64,000 nt of DNA, from NCBI GenBank assembly GCA_017590115.1, contig JAGGNK010006448.1:14075860-14139859 (forward strand), given 5' to 3'. The position numbers and the translations under genes were made by a program. The DNA is from Montifringilla adamsi (taxonomy: Eukaryota > Chordata > Aves > Passeriformes > Passeridae). This document shows, in pieces, positions 14,451 to 28,655 of this stretch (its first letter is position 1; the number at the start of each line of letters is the position of its first letter). The notes under the pieces were generated by a model that saw only the letters and a program-made list of their open reading frames with translations, was not told the DNA's origin and searched no databases.

Positions 14451-17400
14451 AACCCCCCAACCACCACTGAACAAGAATTACAGGCCTGTAACACAGCAGT
14501 GTTTTGTGCAGCTTACAAAGTTAATGAAGTGGCTTATAGTTGCTGGTGAATTCAGAAAGCACTATGGAAGGCATGTAATGCATCTTTTACTGCCACCAAA
14601 TTTTAATTGGTGATTTTCAGAGATCATGTAATTAGTCCAAACCCTTAAAATTTTAGAGTATGACCTGAAATGCTGCAATTCTGCACAGTCAGAATATTCA
14701 ATAAGCTTCACAGAATCCTCCAGACTTGAGGAAAACTAGGGAGACCAGTCTACATTCAGCTATTGATTGACAAATGTTCAGCAATGTGTTTCATACTGGG
14801 GACAGCAAAACATGCACCAATAAGGCACAGCATGTGGTTTTAATGCACTTTGAAGCAGGCCAAAAGAAATTCGATTTTCTCCAGAACCTGACTGGGCAGT
14901 ACACTTCACTGAGCAAGATTTTGCATTCAATTACACATTTCAAACATTCCTAGGATTCACCTTTGGCATACCTCACTCTAGTAAAAACCTGCTCTGAGAA
15001 AAACAGCCTTCTAGAGTCAGCTGGCATTCCAGTTCTGCACAGCCAAACATATGTTCTTATCTGAGGGGGTTGCTAAAATGAGCCATGTCCCCTGATTCCT
15101 TCTCTCTTTAAGAAAATTATCTGAAACCAAAACCTGGGGAGTGAGGTCCCTGAACATCTTTATGTGCCTAAAGCCAGTTCAGTGAGTCCACTGACGAGGT
15201 GGGCTCAGGGGCACCCCCCAACAGCCCAGGAAATACAGCGGTGTGTGGTGCTCAGTGTTCCCACGCTGCACGCTTAAGTAGAAAGCCTGGCAATTCCAAA
15301 TGTAAGTAAGGGAACATCAGGGAAGACAAGGGAACTGACTTGCAAAAATGGTGCAAGTAAAACCTTTTCTCCTTGTCAGTGCTAAGAGTGCACACTCCCT
15401 TAGCTATGCTTGGTATTCTATCTAAAACACAGCTATAAAGCATTTGGGTTCTCTGCCTTTTCCTAAGCCTGCAAGCCCACCCCTGCAACGAAAAGGTCAG
15501 AAAATAGGGGCGGGACAGTTAGCAGGAACAACTGGCATGAGAAAGGGTTATTTGTTTAGGTTTCATGGAGGAGACTTGCAGGAACTCCAAATCTGAGTTG
15601 GGTTCTAATCCTCAAAAAGTTTTAGCAGAAGTTTGAGTCCACTTTTTTATAAGCAATCACTCCTTTCTTAAGCAAAACACAAAACCACCGTATAACTTTT
15701 TCTTTCTTTTATGTTATAACAACACAGTCCATTAACTTGAAATCTGAAATGCCTGAAATCAGATATTTCCATGTACTTGTGGAAGTCTATTTAAGTACAA
15801 CTGACTTGTAGCTGCAAGAAAATTGCTATTACAGATCACTGTTTTTCTCAAGAATCTTGCTACACACTGACTGCTCTAAGAGTTCTGAACTTGCAGCCTC
15901 TTCTGCACGCACACTGCCCTTGTGGCAGTTAACAAAACTTTCCACAGTACCAAATCTCCAATCAGATCAAGGCAACTACTTCTTCAATTTATTTTCATCT
16001 GCAGGCCCACAGGCAAAAATGTCAACTCCATCAAAACATCTTTTAGACTGGCAATGACTGCGAGGGGTTCGGTGTTTAGAGATTTGTCCATCCATTTCTT
16101 ATGGAGCAAACCAATTCTTGCTGCCTGATCTTAGAGAAGATATAATTAAAACTTTTTTTTGGGGTATGACTGAACATTTACCTGTCAGAGTAAGATTATC
16201 CCAGTGGGAGAAACAGGCTTACCTAACTCCCAGAGGAGGTGTAAATAGATGAGTAAATGCCTGCATAATTCTTTGAAGACAAACTTCAGTAAAAACCAGT
16301 GCAAGCATCAGGCTGCAGATATTTCAGTGCAGTAATCCAAAATTAACATTCATTAATCCAAATTTAACAGCACTGCAGGTGTTTTTTTCCTAATCTTTAT
16401 GTGCTTTATTTCTATCTAATTATCTTCTTTAACTTACAAGGGTGCTGTAAAGGTTATTTTATGAGTACCTTCAAACCAAAATATGATAGTGGTAGGTATT
16501 TTATAAAGACTTTAAAAAGATAATACTTCCACATTCAATTTGGAAAATATAAATAGAAGTATGCATTAAAATATGAAAAAAAAAGGAATGTTAAATGGTT
16601 GCAGGACTTCTTGAAGAGCAACTCTACCAGGTACCAAGCACCACAAAGGAAGTAAAGCATGTTGCAGCATAATAAAAGATGTGCACAGCACAACCAAGTA
16701 AAATTTTCTTGGATAATGTTCACTTTTTCATTTATTAGTTTATGAAATAAGACTACCAATAGGTAATGCTCTTTTAATCACAGAATATTATAAACATGTT
16801 ATAAACACAACTGTAATTTCATAAGGGCTGTAAATTGCAACATTTGAGTGCTACAATCAGGTCTATCAACTATAAAGGAAAGTATCATCATTTACGTTGC
16901 ATTTTTTAAGTGGCTGTTGGCTGAGATACTCTAGGTGAATTAAAAAAAGCTATAGAGCTGAAAGATTCAGGGTTTCAATCTCAGAAATTAAAAAGTTGGA
17001 ATTGTCTGCTTCTGAAATTAATTAGTCTTCCAACTAAACCTACCCTTCATTCAGGAGACAAAACTTTGAAGAGAGACCAAAGCCTAAAACTGAGCTTGTT
17101 TAGGTGGAGAGGACAGGAGGAGAATATAACGCTTGTTACTACAAGCACATATGGAAATAATTTCTATCTCTTTATGATTTCTGTGCAGGAGCTTGTTTTT
17201 CCTAATTAATAAAGATGAGGCCAGTGAAGCAAGCTGCATTTGCACCTGTAAAGTCCAGGAACATTAGAGTGAGTGTGACAGCCACACTGAGTAGGATCTC
17301 AGTAACCAAAGCTGCAGCTTTAACCACAGTCACTCCTGCCTTTGCTACAAGCAAGACACAAAAGCAAACCAGAAACTGAAAGGTATTAGGGAAATTAAAT

Positions 17401-20400
17401 GAAAAAAAAAAAAAAAAACAAACCAGCTAAAACAAGATATCACTGAGACTGAGGCAAAAAAAATACAGACTGAACACACAAGATTGTTTGGCTGACAGCC
17501 TTAATTTGGGGAAGTGATTTAAGGAAACAGCACCGTTAATCAATAGGTGCATTAATTACCATTGTTTCATGAAGCATCATTATCTTGGAAAAGTTATAAA
17601 AAGAAATTACAACCATGAACTGAAACCTACTGGTCTGTTTAGGTTGGGTTCTAATATCATGGCCATCAAGATGAGCAGACAAAAGCACATTCATGCAATT
17701 ACACATCACATCTTCTTTCCTTTTTCATGCAAGTTTTTGCACACAGTGATACACTAAAAATCTTGTCCTCTCTCTCTCTGCAGTCTCTAGCCTTTACTCA
17801 AACTGGGACAATAAGCAGCTGATTAAAACAGCTGATACAACTCAGATGACTGAGTTGTTTTGACTTCAGATAGAAGCAAATCTTAATCTTAGTTTGAGCT
17901 ACCTTTCTATAACACTGTGACTCCAAAGGTGCATGAAGTTATGTTTACTGACATACACATAAAATGAGTACAAAATTATATAGCCACTTGAGGGAATTTT
18001 AACTTCAAACACTTGAAGACTAACTGCTTGACACAGAACACATGGCAACAGCACAAAAAGTAGCAGCATGACTAAGCTTCAGTTTCCTTGCGGAAGACAA
18101 AAAAGAAACCATCTTTTTTCCCTCCCTCACTCCTCGCTCCCTCTGGCTTCTCTGACACCCAGTTACTCAGCGGGCTCTCTTCAGGGACAGCGAATAGTGC
18201 AGAAGACAGGTGGAAGGCTGGCAGAGATGTACACCCTTTGGCAGTCTGTATTTCTTGTGTTTATGAAACACACTTTGAATGGAAGTCATCCTCACTATCC
18301 AGGTAAGTATTCTATCTGTCCTGTGGACAGCTGATACATGTCCATCCCTTCACCCACTGGGCACACTAAATGGGCAGCCTGCAAGCACCACAGCCAGAAG
18401 CAGGATTTTCTCCCTTGGGCAGCTGCCAAAAGTTATTCACTTGTAAGCCTCAGACAGAAATTATCATGTTAAGGAGCTGAAATAATAAAATATCAAAACA
18501 CTAGAAATCCTATCCATAAGAAAATGATTGTTTTAAAGTGAAAGAGAGAAGGAAAACCAACATATGCTGCAATTAAAAAAGCAGTAGGGAAAAAAAAATT
18601 CAAAAGGAAATGAAAGGCAACAAAGTGGAAAGCGAAAAAACTAAGACTGGCAGCACAAAAGAAACAAACACATATTCATACAATAATGAATATACCAAAT
18701 AGGTAAATCTTTTCAGCTCTTAATATAGTGTTGACACATATATACCAGCAAAATTTCAGATGTAGACTGTAGGCCTTCCTGGCAAACACTTTAATTTTGC
18801 ATTCTTCTGTTCTAAACTATCTTTTTGAAAAATATTGGAAAATTGGAGTAGTTAAGAAAAAATTAATCCCACCAGTTAAAGACAGAAAAAAATGCCTTTG
18901 TGGAAAAAAAAAACCTCCACAACTTTTTAACCAAAAAATAATTTTGGAGTAAAACAAAATATCTAACAATATTTATCCAAAATACACAATACTTCTATAT
19001 GGTATTTGGCTGAGTTTGGAGAAGTCCAATATTTTAGAATATTTATAATATAGAATATTCATTCTGCATTTTGGAAAAAGAAGAATAAGGGAGGTGGTCA
19101 GAGAGCTGGAAAATCAGAAATGCACAGAGGAGGGGAAAGAGTAAAAAAAGAAAAAAATCAAGTGGACGATTTGTGAAGATGACAACATCAAAGAGAGAAA
19201 AGTAAGGCCACTGTGATCTAGCTTTGAAAAGACTCCACATCAATAGAGAGCCTAGAGTTAAAAAACCTCTCAGAAATAACAATTGTTGCAGCCATACACA
19301 CCTTCTCGCTGAAACTGAGAATAAGAGAGATGGGCAGAGGGACAGAGATCTGCACTTAAACCCTAAGAGAGTTCTTAGACCTCATCTAGGCAAAGCTTCT
19401 AGACAAGAATAATCTTGTCTTTTTTAAGGTCTTAGTATGTACTCCAGTACTGAAGTGGGCATGAGAGATAGACACATGGAGGGAAGAAAAGAAACAAGGA
19501 CGGGGGTGGGATTGGGAGGACATGGAAGGGAAACAAAAACACTTGGAAAACAAGTAGAGAGATACACATAAAGATATATTAAACAACTTTTCTCTATTAA
19601 AAAACTCCAAAACAAACACTAAAAGATGATCATGCTATCTGCTGATGAAAGGTGTTATAAATTACAGCTGTGCATCAACTAAAATAGGAACCTTACCAAT
19701 GTAAGGCAGAAACCTCAAATACCTTAATTTCTGCAGCCTAATTTCAACATTCTTAAGGAAACTAAGAGGTTATTTATATATGCATAATAAGAAAATAAAA
19801 CTTGTGTATTAAAAGTGCTTAAAATAAAATTCAAGATGACACAGAAATGTTACTTAAATATGTCATGAGAATTAAAATAAACAAAACATAAATTAACTGT
19901 TTCTAGAGTAAGAATAGGTTTGTTTAATTACCATTTGCAGCTGAAGTTATCAAACATATATATATATATGCTCATTGAATGAAAATATGTAGCAGTATCA
20001 TAGGAAAAGCATACCAAAGCAGCAACCCACACAGCCTTTCAAGACCTCTTTTTTTTTTTTTGGAACATTTTAAAAAACTGCCACTTTTGCCATCTCTACA
20101 GTGGCAAAAAATCTCTTAACATCATTGGAATTCTGGCTGGCATAGGATTTTTTGCCCCAAAATTTTTAGTACCTTCAGCAAGGTAATTTATCATGTGTTT
20201 TATGAAGGTCTTTGATAGTTTAGCATACATTTATTTGCTTGTAAATTCAGATTGTTCTGGGAAATTTGGTTTCCATGTCTTGTTATTTCTTTGTTATTTA
20301 TTGAAAGGTAGAAATTTGTGTTGGATAAAGAGTTCTTATTAAAAAATTCTTTTAATATCATTTTATCACTTTTATAAAATTACCAGAAGACATTCATTGG

Positions 20401-20562
20401 CCTAAATATCTCCCTCCTAAGGTCCGTGAGCTCTTAACGCCTTCCCCTTCAGAGGCAACACATTTAGGCCAATGTCCTGCACGAGCCATGCTGGTGGTCA
20501 CCAGGCTTCGAAAGGACAGAGCCCTCCTCCTTGGGACAAAACACATTCAGAAACCCTCCAAA

Positions 20563-20586
20563 GGCAGGCAGGCAGGCAGGCAGGCA
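20563..20586. repeat. (GGCA)6 tetranucleotide repeat
   Basis: Six tandem GGCA units on the plus strand ((TGCC)n on the FGF14 sense strand), about 85 bp downstream of the exon 2 donor in intron 2. Confidence 0.95.
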
Positions 20587-20668
20587 TTACCAGGGTGCCT
20601 GTGCATAGACATTCGAGCGATGCGGTCTGCGTGTGCGATTACGACATTCCCCTGGGGCAGTCACTTAC

Positions 20669-20779
20669 TAGAATTACTGCTGTCATCCTTGGTTCCATCG
20701 AGACTTCCATCGGGGTGCATTTGCAAGTAGTAGCCTTGCCTGCAATATAACCTGGTCACTATACCCTTGAGCTGGGGAT
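20669..20779 (-). CDS. FGF14: FGF14 coding exon 2 (start of beta-trefoil core)
   Basis: The 111-bp exon lies between acceptor TCTTTCAG (ending at 20780) and donor GTAAGT (20668-20663). It reads from the split Asp65 codon as [20 protein letters not shown], then [17 protein letters not shown], and ends with one base (A) of Thr102. This is the first strands of the FGF beta-trefoil core, shared by all splice forms. The length of 111 bp is what I recall for exon 2 of all four FHF genes. DGS and DSSNS differ slightly from the DGA and DSTNS that I recall for human FGF14. The intron phase is 1 on both sides. No start codon is expected here. A GGCA repeat lies about 85 bp downstream of the donor. The family and splice sites leave little room for another call, since exon 1A on the same strand joins it in frame. 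Confidence 0.97.
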
Positions 20780-23245
20780 CTGAAAGACAAACATATTTTG
20801 TCACTAGCCTCAAAAATTTTTCCAAGACTTATCCCTACTTCTCTCAGTGTAGGAGGATGTTTGGTGAAGCAGCAATGCTGTCTTAAAAGTAAGTACTACA
20901 ACAGGATGTGTGCTGATGGAGATGGAGAAAAATCTCTCTGCAGAGTGTTGTTAGGTCAGTTTTATGTCCTGTTCTCTACCTTCAACATCCTTCATTATAA
21001 TTAATACAGGTAAAACAGAGAAAAAAAGAACACCCGAAATACTCACAGTCAAAAGCTTAAACCATATTAAGCCCTGCAAAAAATTGTAGACTTCAGCAAC
21101 AAGTATAGCCCATTATAGAAACTAACAAAACATTTGAAAAACCCTACTAGTTTCATATGTGTTAGCAACTTACTGTACTGCACATAAGTTTTAAGGAAAC
21201 TGGGAGGAAAAAGTCTGTTTCCTTTCCTATCAAAAGTGGTAAACTTATTGGGTGCAATTTGTAACAGTACCATCTGAAGTTCCCAGAATATTTTAACCAA
21301 GGTAGAAGCAGAACCAAGTCACCTGCCCTCTCCCACCCTCCAGGGAATAACACTCACAATCAGGGCAAGACATAACCTTTGTTCAGCAGAAAGAAAAAGC
21401 TGAAAAAGCTCTCAATAAGATAAAGCTAGGGGAAATCCAGGTAGCTTGGAACTACGAAGGTTCTCCATTTAATACTCTGCATTTATGAAAACTGCCAAGA
21501 ATTGGGCAGGGGGTGCCCAGCCACAAACTCTTTGATTCACAGCACAGATGTTGCCTTACCAAACCACAAACTTAGCTGTTGCAAAACAGGGTCAGAGAAA
21601 GAAGGCATCACATCTTTTAAAAATTCAACAGAACTACCTCTATGTGATATCAGTATTAATATTGGTAAACATTAACTATTAGGCCCAGTTCCAGGCAGCT
21701 AGTATATAAATCTGTGAGAACATTTGCATTAAAATATCTATATCATATGCTTAGCTGTGCAATAATGAATTAAATTCATAAATACTTTGATACAGATATA
21801 TAATAAAATAAACATGTGAACTTCAAAGGAAGACAGAAAGTATTTTCATGCAAGCCTGTGGGCAGAATACAAAATTTGTGTATAATTGCTCTCACAATTA
21901 ATCATGCTGGGTTACTTAGAGTATCCTAAGGGGACGTGAAAACAAACAGTGATAAACAAAACTGCCTCTAAATGGTATGTACTGAAATTTCTGCAGAGGC
22001 TCAGTTCTGTGAAATTATCCTGCAAATGTTTTTATTGAATATCCAAATTACAAAGTCATATTAAACAATAAGCCCATCTGAATTAAAAATACAAGTTAAA
22101 CTGTAAACATAATAAAAAACTGTTACTATAAATAGTAACACTGTAGGACTTCTGAGACATGGAAATAAATAATATGGACAATCAAAGATCAACATATAAG
22201 CATATTGCAACTTAAATTTTTAAAATTTATCTAAACTAAAAATTTTGCTTTCTGTTAGTTTTTACATTATCAAAAGTCTGTCTTTATATACGAATACTCA
22301 GAAACAAATATTTTTAGAAATTTAAACATGTTAAACTGTAATTCATTTGAATGTACTATCTCCATCAATTTCATCAGGTGATTCAAAAGTATTTTCATAA
22401 TTTAAAAATGAAAATTGAGTTCCTTTTACACAGGTACTATTCCTGTCAATATATGCTTTCAGTGTGTCCTTCAAATTGACAATTTTAAACATGTTTGTTT
22501 AACACTCATTAAAAAAGCATCTTTAAACACTAAATAAAAGTATAATAAAAATATTAATAAAACTAGATATTTAAAAATTATTTACAGGAAAAGTATCAGC
22601 ATTTTGAAAAACACTTCCTATACCCAAAGAAATAGTGAATAAATGATTTTTTATCAACATTTTCTAGTGCAAAGAAGTTTCATAGGAAGGCAAAGTACAG
22701 TCAACTTACTGTCACCAGCTGTTTACATCTACTGCTTCAAGGGAAAAATGTCCAACTTAGAAGTCACTTCCAAAGTTGTTTTTTATACTCATTCTATTTG
22801 TTTTTTCTAAATTGAAAAATTAAATATAGTTTCTTATAATCATTCATCTGTTTTCATAAAAAACCATTATTTAAAATTAACCCTGCTTTACCAGCTATCC
22901 AAAATTATATCTGAATGAAAATGAAATGACACATCAATCTTGATATAAGTCATAATAAGCAATAGTCACAAAGACTACTCCATACAGCTTCAAGGTAAAT
23001 ATCTCCAAGATGAAGCAGACAATCCTGCCAGGCAAGAAGTTTATCTCTTCTCGTTGCAGAAAGATAAATTACCCTTTCATATCCTTTTTGAGACATCTGA
23101 GCAGCAAGCAGTGAAGAGAAATCTGCTAGTCCCTGTATTTCTGTAGCATTTTATCTACCCTTTGTCTCTTAATAATATTACAGGGACAGTCTTAGCTTCA
23201 GATGATTTGCAAATGAGTTTCTCAAATCCTTGTTGGCCACACTCG

Positions 23246-23432
23246 TTTTTTTTTTTGGTTTTTTTTTTTTTTTGTTTTTGTTTTGTTTTTTTGTTTGTTT
23301 GTTTTTTTTTTTTGTTTTTGTTTTGTTTTTTTGTTTGTTTGTTTTTTTTTTTTGTTTTTGTTTTGTTTTTTTGTTTGTTTGTTTTTTTTTTTTGTTTTTG
23401 TTTTGTTTTTTTGTTTGTTTGTTTTTTTTTTT
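23246..23432. repeat. 40-bp T/G minisatellite, about four copies
   Basis: A 40-bp unit made of T-runs split by single G, with a GTTTGTTTG segment, begins at about 23261, 23301, 23341 and 23381 and runs partly into 23421. The copies from 23301 onward appear identical. On the FGF14 sense strand it is A-rich with single C. The overlapping ORFs on both strands (Phe-rich or Lys/Asn/Gln-rich) are artefacts of the repeat. Confidence 0.95.
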
Positions 23433-24940
23433 CTGTCTGCTAGACAGCAGGAGTGAGCAACAATGCCCAGAAACAACTGCAGAAGACAGGTGCTGCCTGT
23501 CCACAGGTGTACTGGGTGTGTCACCTTTTCATAACTCTCACCAGAGTGACAAAGACAGACAGACCAGCATTTATTCTTACCCTTTAACCCCCACACTTGC
23601 TTTTATCTTCCCACATGTAAGAGAATGAGAATGGCAAGAAAATACAGCAAAAAAATAAACCAGAAACAGGATGAGAGCTAACAACCTCACCAAAGAGCTC
23701 CTGGTTCTTATGATTTTACCATAGAAATTTTGTTACTAGTTCTCTTTATCTGAGCTGCCACAGTGAGGTTATTTTGTGAGCAATATAATTTGTATTTAAT
23801 TTCAAACACCTTGATTTCAGGGCAAATGAAACTAAAAAAAGCCAACTTCACCATGCATCAAAAATTATGGAACAGTTCGACATCTTAAGATTTTTATCAA
23901 TTTTTTTGTGCACCTTGATTTCTGAGGTTGAGCAGTTCAGCATAACATGTCAGCAATGCCCTACAGTGGGAAAAATTATTCTGACTTGTCATTATTAGCG
24001 GTTGTCTCTTAAAATTCAAAGCTGTACTGAATGGACAAAGCAACAGCTTCTTAAGCCTCTCTTTCACAGCAATCTGTGTGACAGCAGCCACTTGCAGCCC
24101 ACATTTCCTGCTTTTTTCCCTTGTCAGTGGTGATGGCAGGATGCATGATTGCAGTTAGCATGAACACTCTGTCAGTAGCTTTTCTGATGTTCTGAACAAA
24201 GGCAAAGTTTAATTAAGATGTCTTCTCTCTCAAATAGTGGCTACAAAAATGGCTTTGGCATTAACTCACGACAGGCTGAGTGCAGCTCTTGCTGTAGCCC
24301 AATTATGACACTTCATGTTTTGAATTGTGAATATTTTCTGTTCACAGAGAGAATGGCTTTCACGTGTACTTCCCCAGTCCAACACACTGCCAGGACAGAT
24401 GTATTCAGAAACTTTATAGATTTACAATAAACTAGGGGAAAAACTTATAAAATATGAGTGTTAAAACATACATGAATTTAAAATGCTAAAAGAACAGTGG
24501 TGAATATGCCTATTGTATATTTTAAAAATTAGTATCTTAGCATCCACTGGAGTTTTAATTTTTAGTTTTTAGCAGAGCAAAGCTTTTTTTTTTTTTACTG
24601 TCATTATTTATTTCCTCCCTCTTCTGTGTAAAGGTACTAAATAAAAGTCTGCTGACAAGCAAATGCTTAATGGGAGGAATAGTCTCACATCAACTCACAT
24701 TTTTATGGAGAATAAACTGCACTATCCAGTCAGCTACCAGTCTGCCACAAAATGAGTCGCTCAGTGAGCCAAGTAAAAGCCAGTATTTACAGGTACATTC
24801 TGCTCAGATAGCAAAGCATCAAAACCATGATAACAGCTCCAGGTATTTCATGTTTTACTCGTCCTTTATTCTTTGCACTTCCATCCAGCAGTTTTCACTT
24901 GTGGATATTTTAGTACTAAAAGTACCACTCATATTGGTCC

Positions 24941-24963
24941 AAAAAAAAAAAAAAAAAAAAAAA
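24941..24963. repeat. Poly(A) run of 23
   Basis: Pure A on the plus strand, T on the FGF14 sense strand. No recognisable retroposed sequence or poly(A) signal stands next to it, so it is called only as a homopolymer. Confidence 0.9.
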
Positions 24964-27900
24964 CAGAGCATTTTTTATTTAAGGTTTGTGGTACTCTGAT
25001 AGTCACCATGACTTGGCTGTCACGTCTTGCTCGCTGATGTTATGGTCAGCATTTGTTAGGAATCTTCTGCCTCACCTATTAAACTTTATTGAAATATAAT
25101 AAAACCCCATTATAGTCTGTATTCAGATTTTTTTAAAAAATCCCTGAAATCCTGAAACCACCAAATTCCTTTTTTACTTGGGAAGTAAAATACCACCCAA
25201 AGTCCAGAGTGTCTCATCCACTCCAGGCACATCTCCCTATTATTTTGTAAGACCTGAGAAGAGCAAAAAGCCCCTTTTCTTGACTTTTCACACAAGAGTA
25301 CTCTAACAGTAGTGTGTGTGTGTAGGTTGTACTGGACTGGAATTCTTGCCATCTCTCTTGCTGAAGTGTCTCTACTTTGTACAATAATTAATTACCCCCC
25401 TGCAGGCAGGTTCGACCCCATCCACTATACCACTGGTCAAGATATCTTCAACCCCTCACCATCTTCTGCACAGAAACTTACTGTTGCTTTAGATTAATGT
25501 CTGGATACTTTTTAAAACTTAAAACATGTCTCTGTAGTGCTTAGTATTTTAGAAACTTTCTACTTAGCAATTAAGCGCTGGAAGCAGGGAAAAAATTCCA
25601 CGTAAAAATTACATTTTCTTTTTTTGATTCTCATTTCAGGTATTTCAGTTCCTGCTGTAATGCTTTTCCCAGTTTTCAGAAATCATCTTCTTCTCAAGTG
25701 TACTGCTTCTGCTATATTGCAACAGTACTCAAACAGGTACAGTCGTTACAGATGATCACATTACATTTCACCTTGTTTATGCCAAACCTTGCATTGCCAT
25801 TCTAGCACATAAAAGTGCACGGTCCTCTGAAATGAGTGTTATACAATTGTAACGGCAAGCTTCCTGAAGCAAGTATATTGCCAATGGGGAATTCAAAATG
25901 CAGAACTTTGTACTTCATTTAAAGGTGATAAAATCATAAATAGGCATGGAAAACCATCCTTCATTATTAAAGTCTTCAGCTGTTCCAGTGATACAGCTTT
26001 TGCATTCAAAAGCTTTATACACTCCTAACCTCTTTATTAGACTGTCCCATCACCTGGTGTCTTAATGTTTCCAATTTCCTAATGTTTTTTTTACTTTCTC
26101 TCATTGTTAACAGAATATAATAAAATTTGAACATTTATTTTATATGCTAGTGCTCTCTCATTTTAATAATATTTTTTCAATATATCACAATATGCACTAG
26201 AAAACTAAACTTTAATTAAAAACTTAAGAGAAAAATATTTTTGAAAGAAAGTTTTGCTCTATTCAGGGCAAAAGGGAAAAAGCACATAATGTGAACTCAG
26301 AAAAGCAATAGCTTCCATTATTCCCTGTTCCCATAAGTAATAATAGTCCTTGCTCTGAAACGAGGTGGCTTTCTCTTTGCTCACTTATTTTTCCGTTCTC
26401 ATGATGATTACAGGGAACTCAACTTTGGTGTTTATTTTTAACTCTACTTTTTGTCCGTTTATGTCTCACATCACAAGCTCATCTCCTGCAGAACCTCGCT
26501 TTGAGAGCGCGGTCAAGAGACAGAGAGTCCTCCCACGTTCCTGCGCTGCCATTGTCATCGGCACTTCCACAGCGTTTATGGTAAACTATGAAAGCAGGCT
26601 GGAGTTCTGCAAAATGGTTGCTTTTCTTAAAAGCCCCCTTTGTGCTAGCATCCTTGTCTTTGTGTTGCAAATGTTTTTATGTTAACAGCAAAATGTGCTC
26701 CCTTTCCATTTGTGGGCGCTGACATTTTGTCTCTGGGTCTCACAGTGCATTTCAAACTACATAAGCCTTGTTTCATGCTGTATGGCTTTACTCAAACAAA
26801 TTTGACCATCAATAGAATTACAGGAACTTGGCTGCTAGCTGAGATAATTTATATCTGTTCAGATTTACAAGTTGATTGGATTCAATAGACTTGTCTACAG
26901 CACAACAATTAACAGCTTCCTTTACCAGACATATTGTTTTTAGAGGGAATTTGTTGTAAAGGGAAGAAGATTAGATTGTTCAGAAAACATTTTGTTCCAA
27001 AATCAAAATTTTACATGAGCATGGTAGTTGAATTTTAGTAAATTAATTTAATAATTTGCATTTCTCTTCCTACTGGACATTACTGTATAAATCTGATGGT
27101 TCTGATCTTGCAACACACGAATTTGTTGGAAAATTCCAGCCTAAACACTGCCTTCCACTTTTAACCCATGTTTCTTCTACCACTAAAATTCTTCTACTAC
27201 TAAAATTCAAAGATCTCCAATTCCTTAATATCTAAATGCTATCTTAGTTTATGTTATACACAGGAATATTGAGAAGAAGCTGGTCTCTACTCCCAAGCTT
27301 ACTTAGATAGCACCAGTCACAGTTTAATATATTTAACTAAAAAGCATGGTCTTCCACTAATGAAAAAGCTCCATCTCAGCAACTCTATCCACTTTCTCAA
27401 TTTACTTTGAAACACTAAATTTCTACTGTCTAAATTCCATGTTAGAGAAGTCTTGCTATTACAGTTTTTATTTGTTCATTTCATTTTACATAAGCCTAAA
27501 ATACCCAATATGTCTTACTGAACCTTAATAATAGCATTCTAGTATTATGTTTTGGAGCTGTTCCTGTATCTGACCATCTTAGGTCTACCTGGAATATTCT
27601 TGATTCTAAATTCTAACAGCAAAACATTAACATTATAAAAAATACTGCTTACTGTTTCTCTTGAAAAGAAAAAAACATCAAGAAACAGATTCCAGAAATA
27701 AGTAGTTTGTGTGTTCAATTTGAAATAATCTTTACTTTGTTATCTTTCCATAAAAAGCCTTTGTCAAACACTAAATGTAATCTTGCTCACACTCAAAAAA
27801 TATCAAAGCACAATAACAGGGCAGTTTCTATTACCATTTAACCTATGTATAAAATTTGACTAATGCACTGTCCCTGGAATCAGTAAATAAATGGGATTTG

Positions 27901-28448
27901 AGAATGAGATTTCTCTAAAGATGTCACTGAATTTTGAAAATACAATAGGATGGGTATAGATGACCTTTACATATGTAACTGAATTTATTTCACATAGCAC
28001 CTAGCTCACCAAAGAATGAATTTGATACTCCTGTTCCTAAATAATTTCTGGTTTTAGAAGTCAATGTTTAAACATTGCATTTATTTTCACAAGCTTTACT
28101 ACTTATCTCCTTGCATGCTGCATTACTAAGCAATAAAATATCTGAAGACAGCTTCTATTTCTTTCATTAACTGAGATAGAAATAATTTTCAAAGTGCCCA
28201 AACAGTCTATTTTAGAAGTATTCAAAGCCATCAGGGTAATTGTTAATGGAGAGAGGATAACAGGATAAGTTTAATGCAAAGTATTGAATTCTACACGACA
28301 TTCCTTTTCAGGAAGTTTCCATAACAGCAAGTGGCAGGGGTCTTTAACTTGTTATTACCTTTAATTCTTGACAAAATACATAAAAGTCCACAAAATGAAG
28401 TATATTCCCTCTGCTTAGATATGCACAACTATCACATCTGAAATATGC

Positions 28449-28494
28449 TTGTCAAGAACATAGTGTATTATATTTAGTTTTATGTTCTTGACAA
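28449..28494. repeat. 14-bp perfect inverted repeat
   Basis: TTGTCAAGAACATA at 28449-28462 pairs exactly with 28481-28494 across an 18-base AT-rich loop. It lies about 160 bp left of the CR1 remnant. Its stem is too short for a canonical microRNA precursor. Confidence 0.75.
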
Positions 28495-28655
28495 TGGCTC
28501 AAAATATTTAAATAATTCATTCACATTACATTCAAGAAATTTTAGTTTACCAACCAGCCTTAACATTGGAGAAAAACTGAAGATGCATTGCCATTGAACT
28601 GTGACAAAGAAGATGTTTTCCTAGTTCGGAAGAGAAAATTAGAAATTGCAAAATA

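Larger units (their letters stand above)
12317..20668 (-). other. FGF14: FGF14 intron 2, 8,352 bp
   Basis: The intron is bounded by GTAAGT and TTCACAG, phase 1. It is AT-rich. It contains a 144-bp tandem duplication with an A/C-rich tail (14145-14450), a GGCA tetranucleotide run near exon 2, and poly(A) runs at 13664-13677 and 17401-17418. A somewhat GC-richer stretch at about 15120-15260 shows no recognisable repeat or exon. Nothing else stands out. Confidence 0.9.

Noticed and set aside
23178..23628. Phe-rich and Lys/Asn/Gln-rich frames at the 23 kb repeat
   Set aside because: Translation of the 40-bp T/G minisatellite, not a gene.
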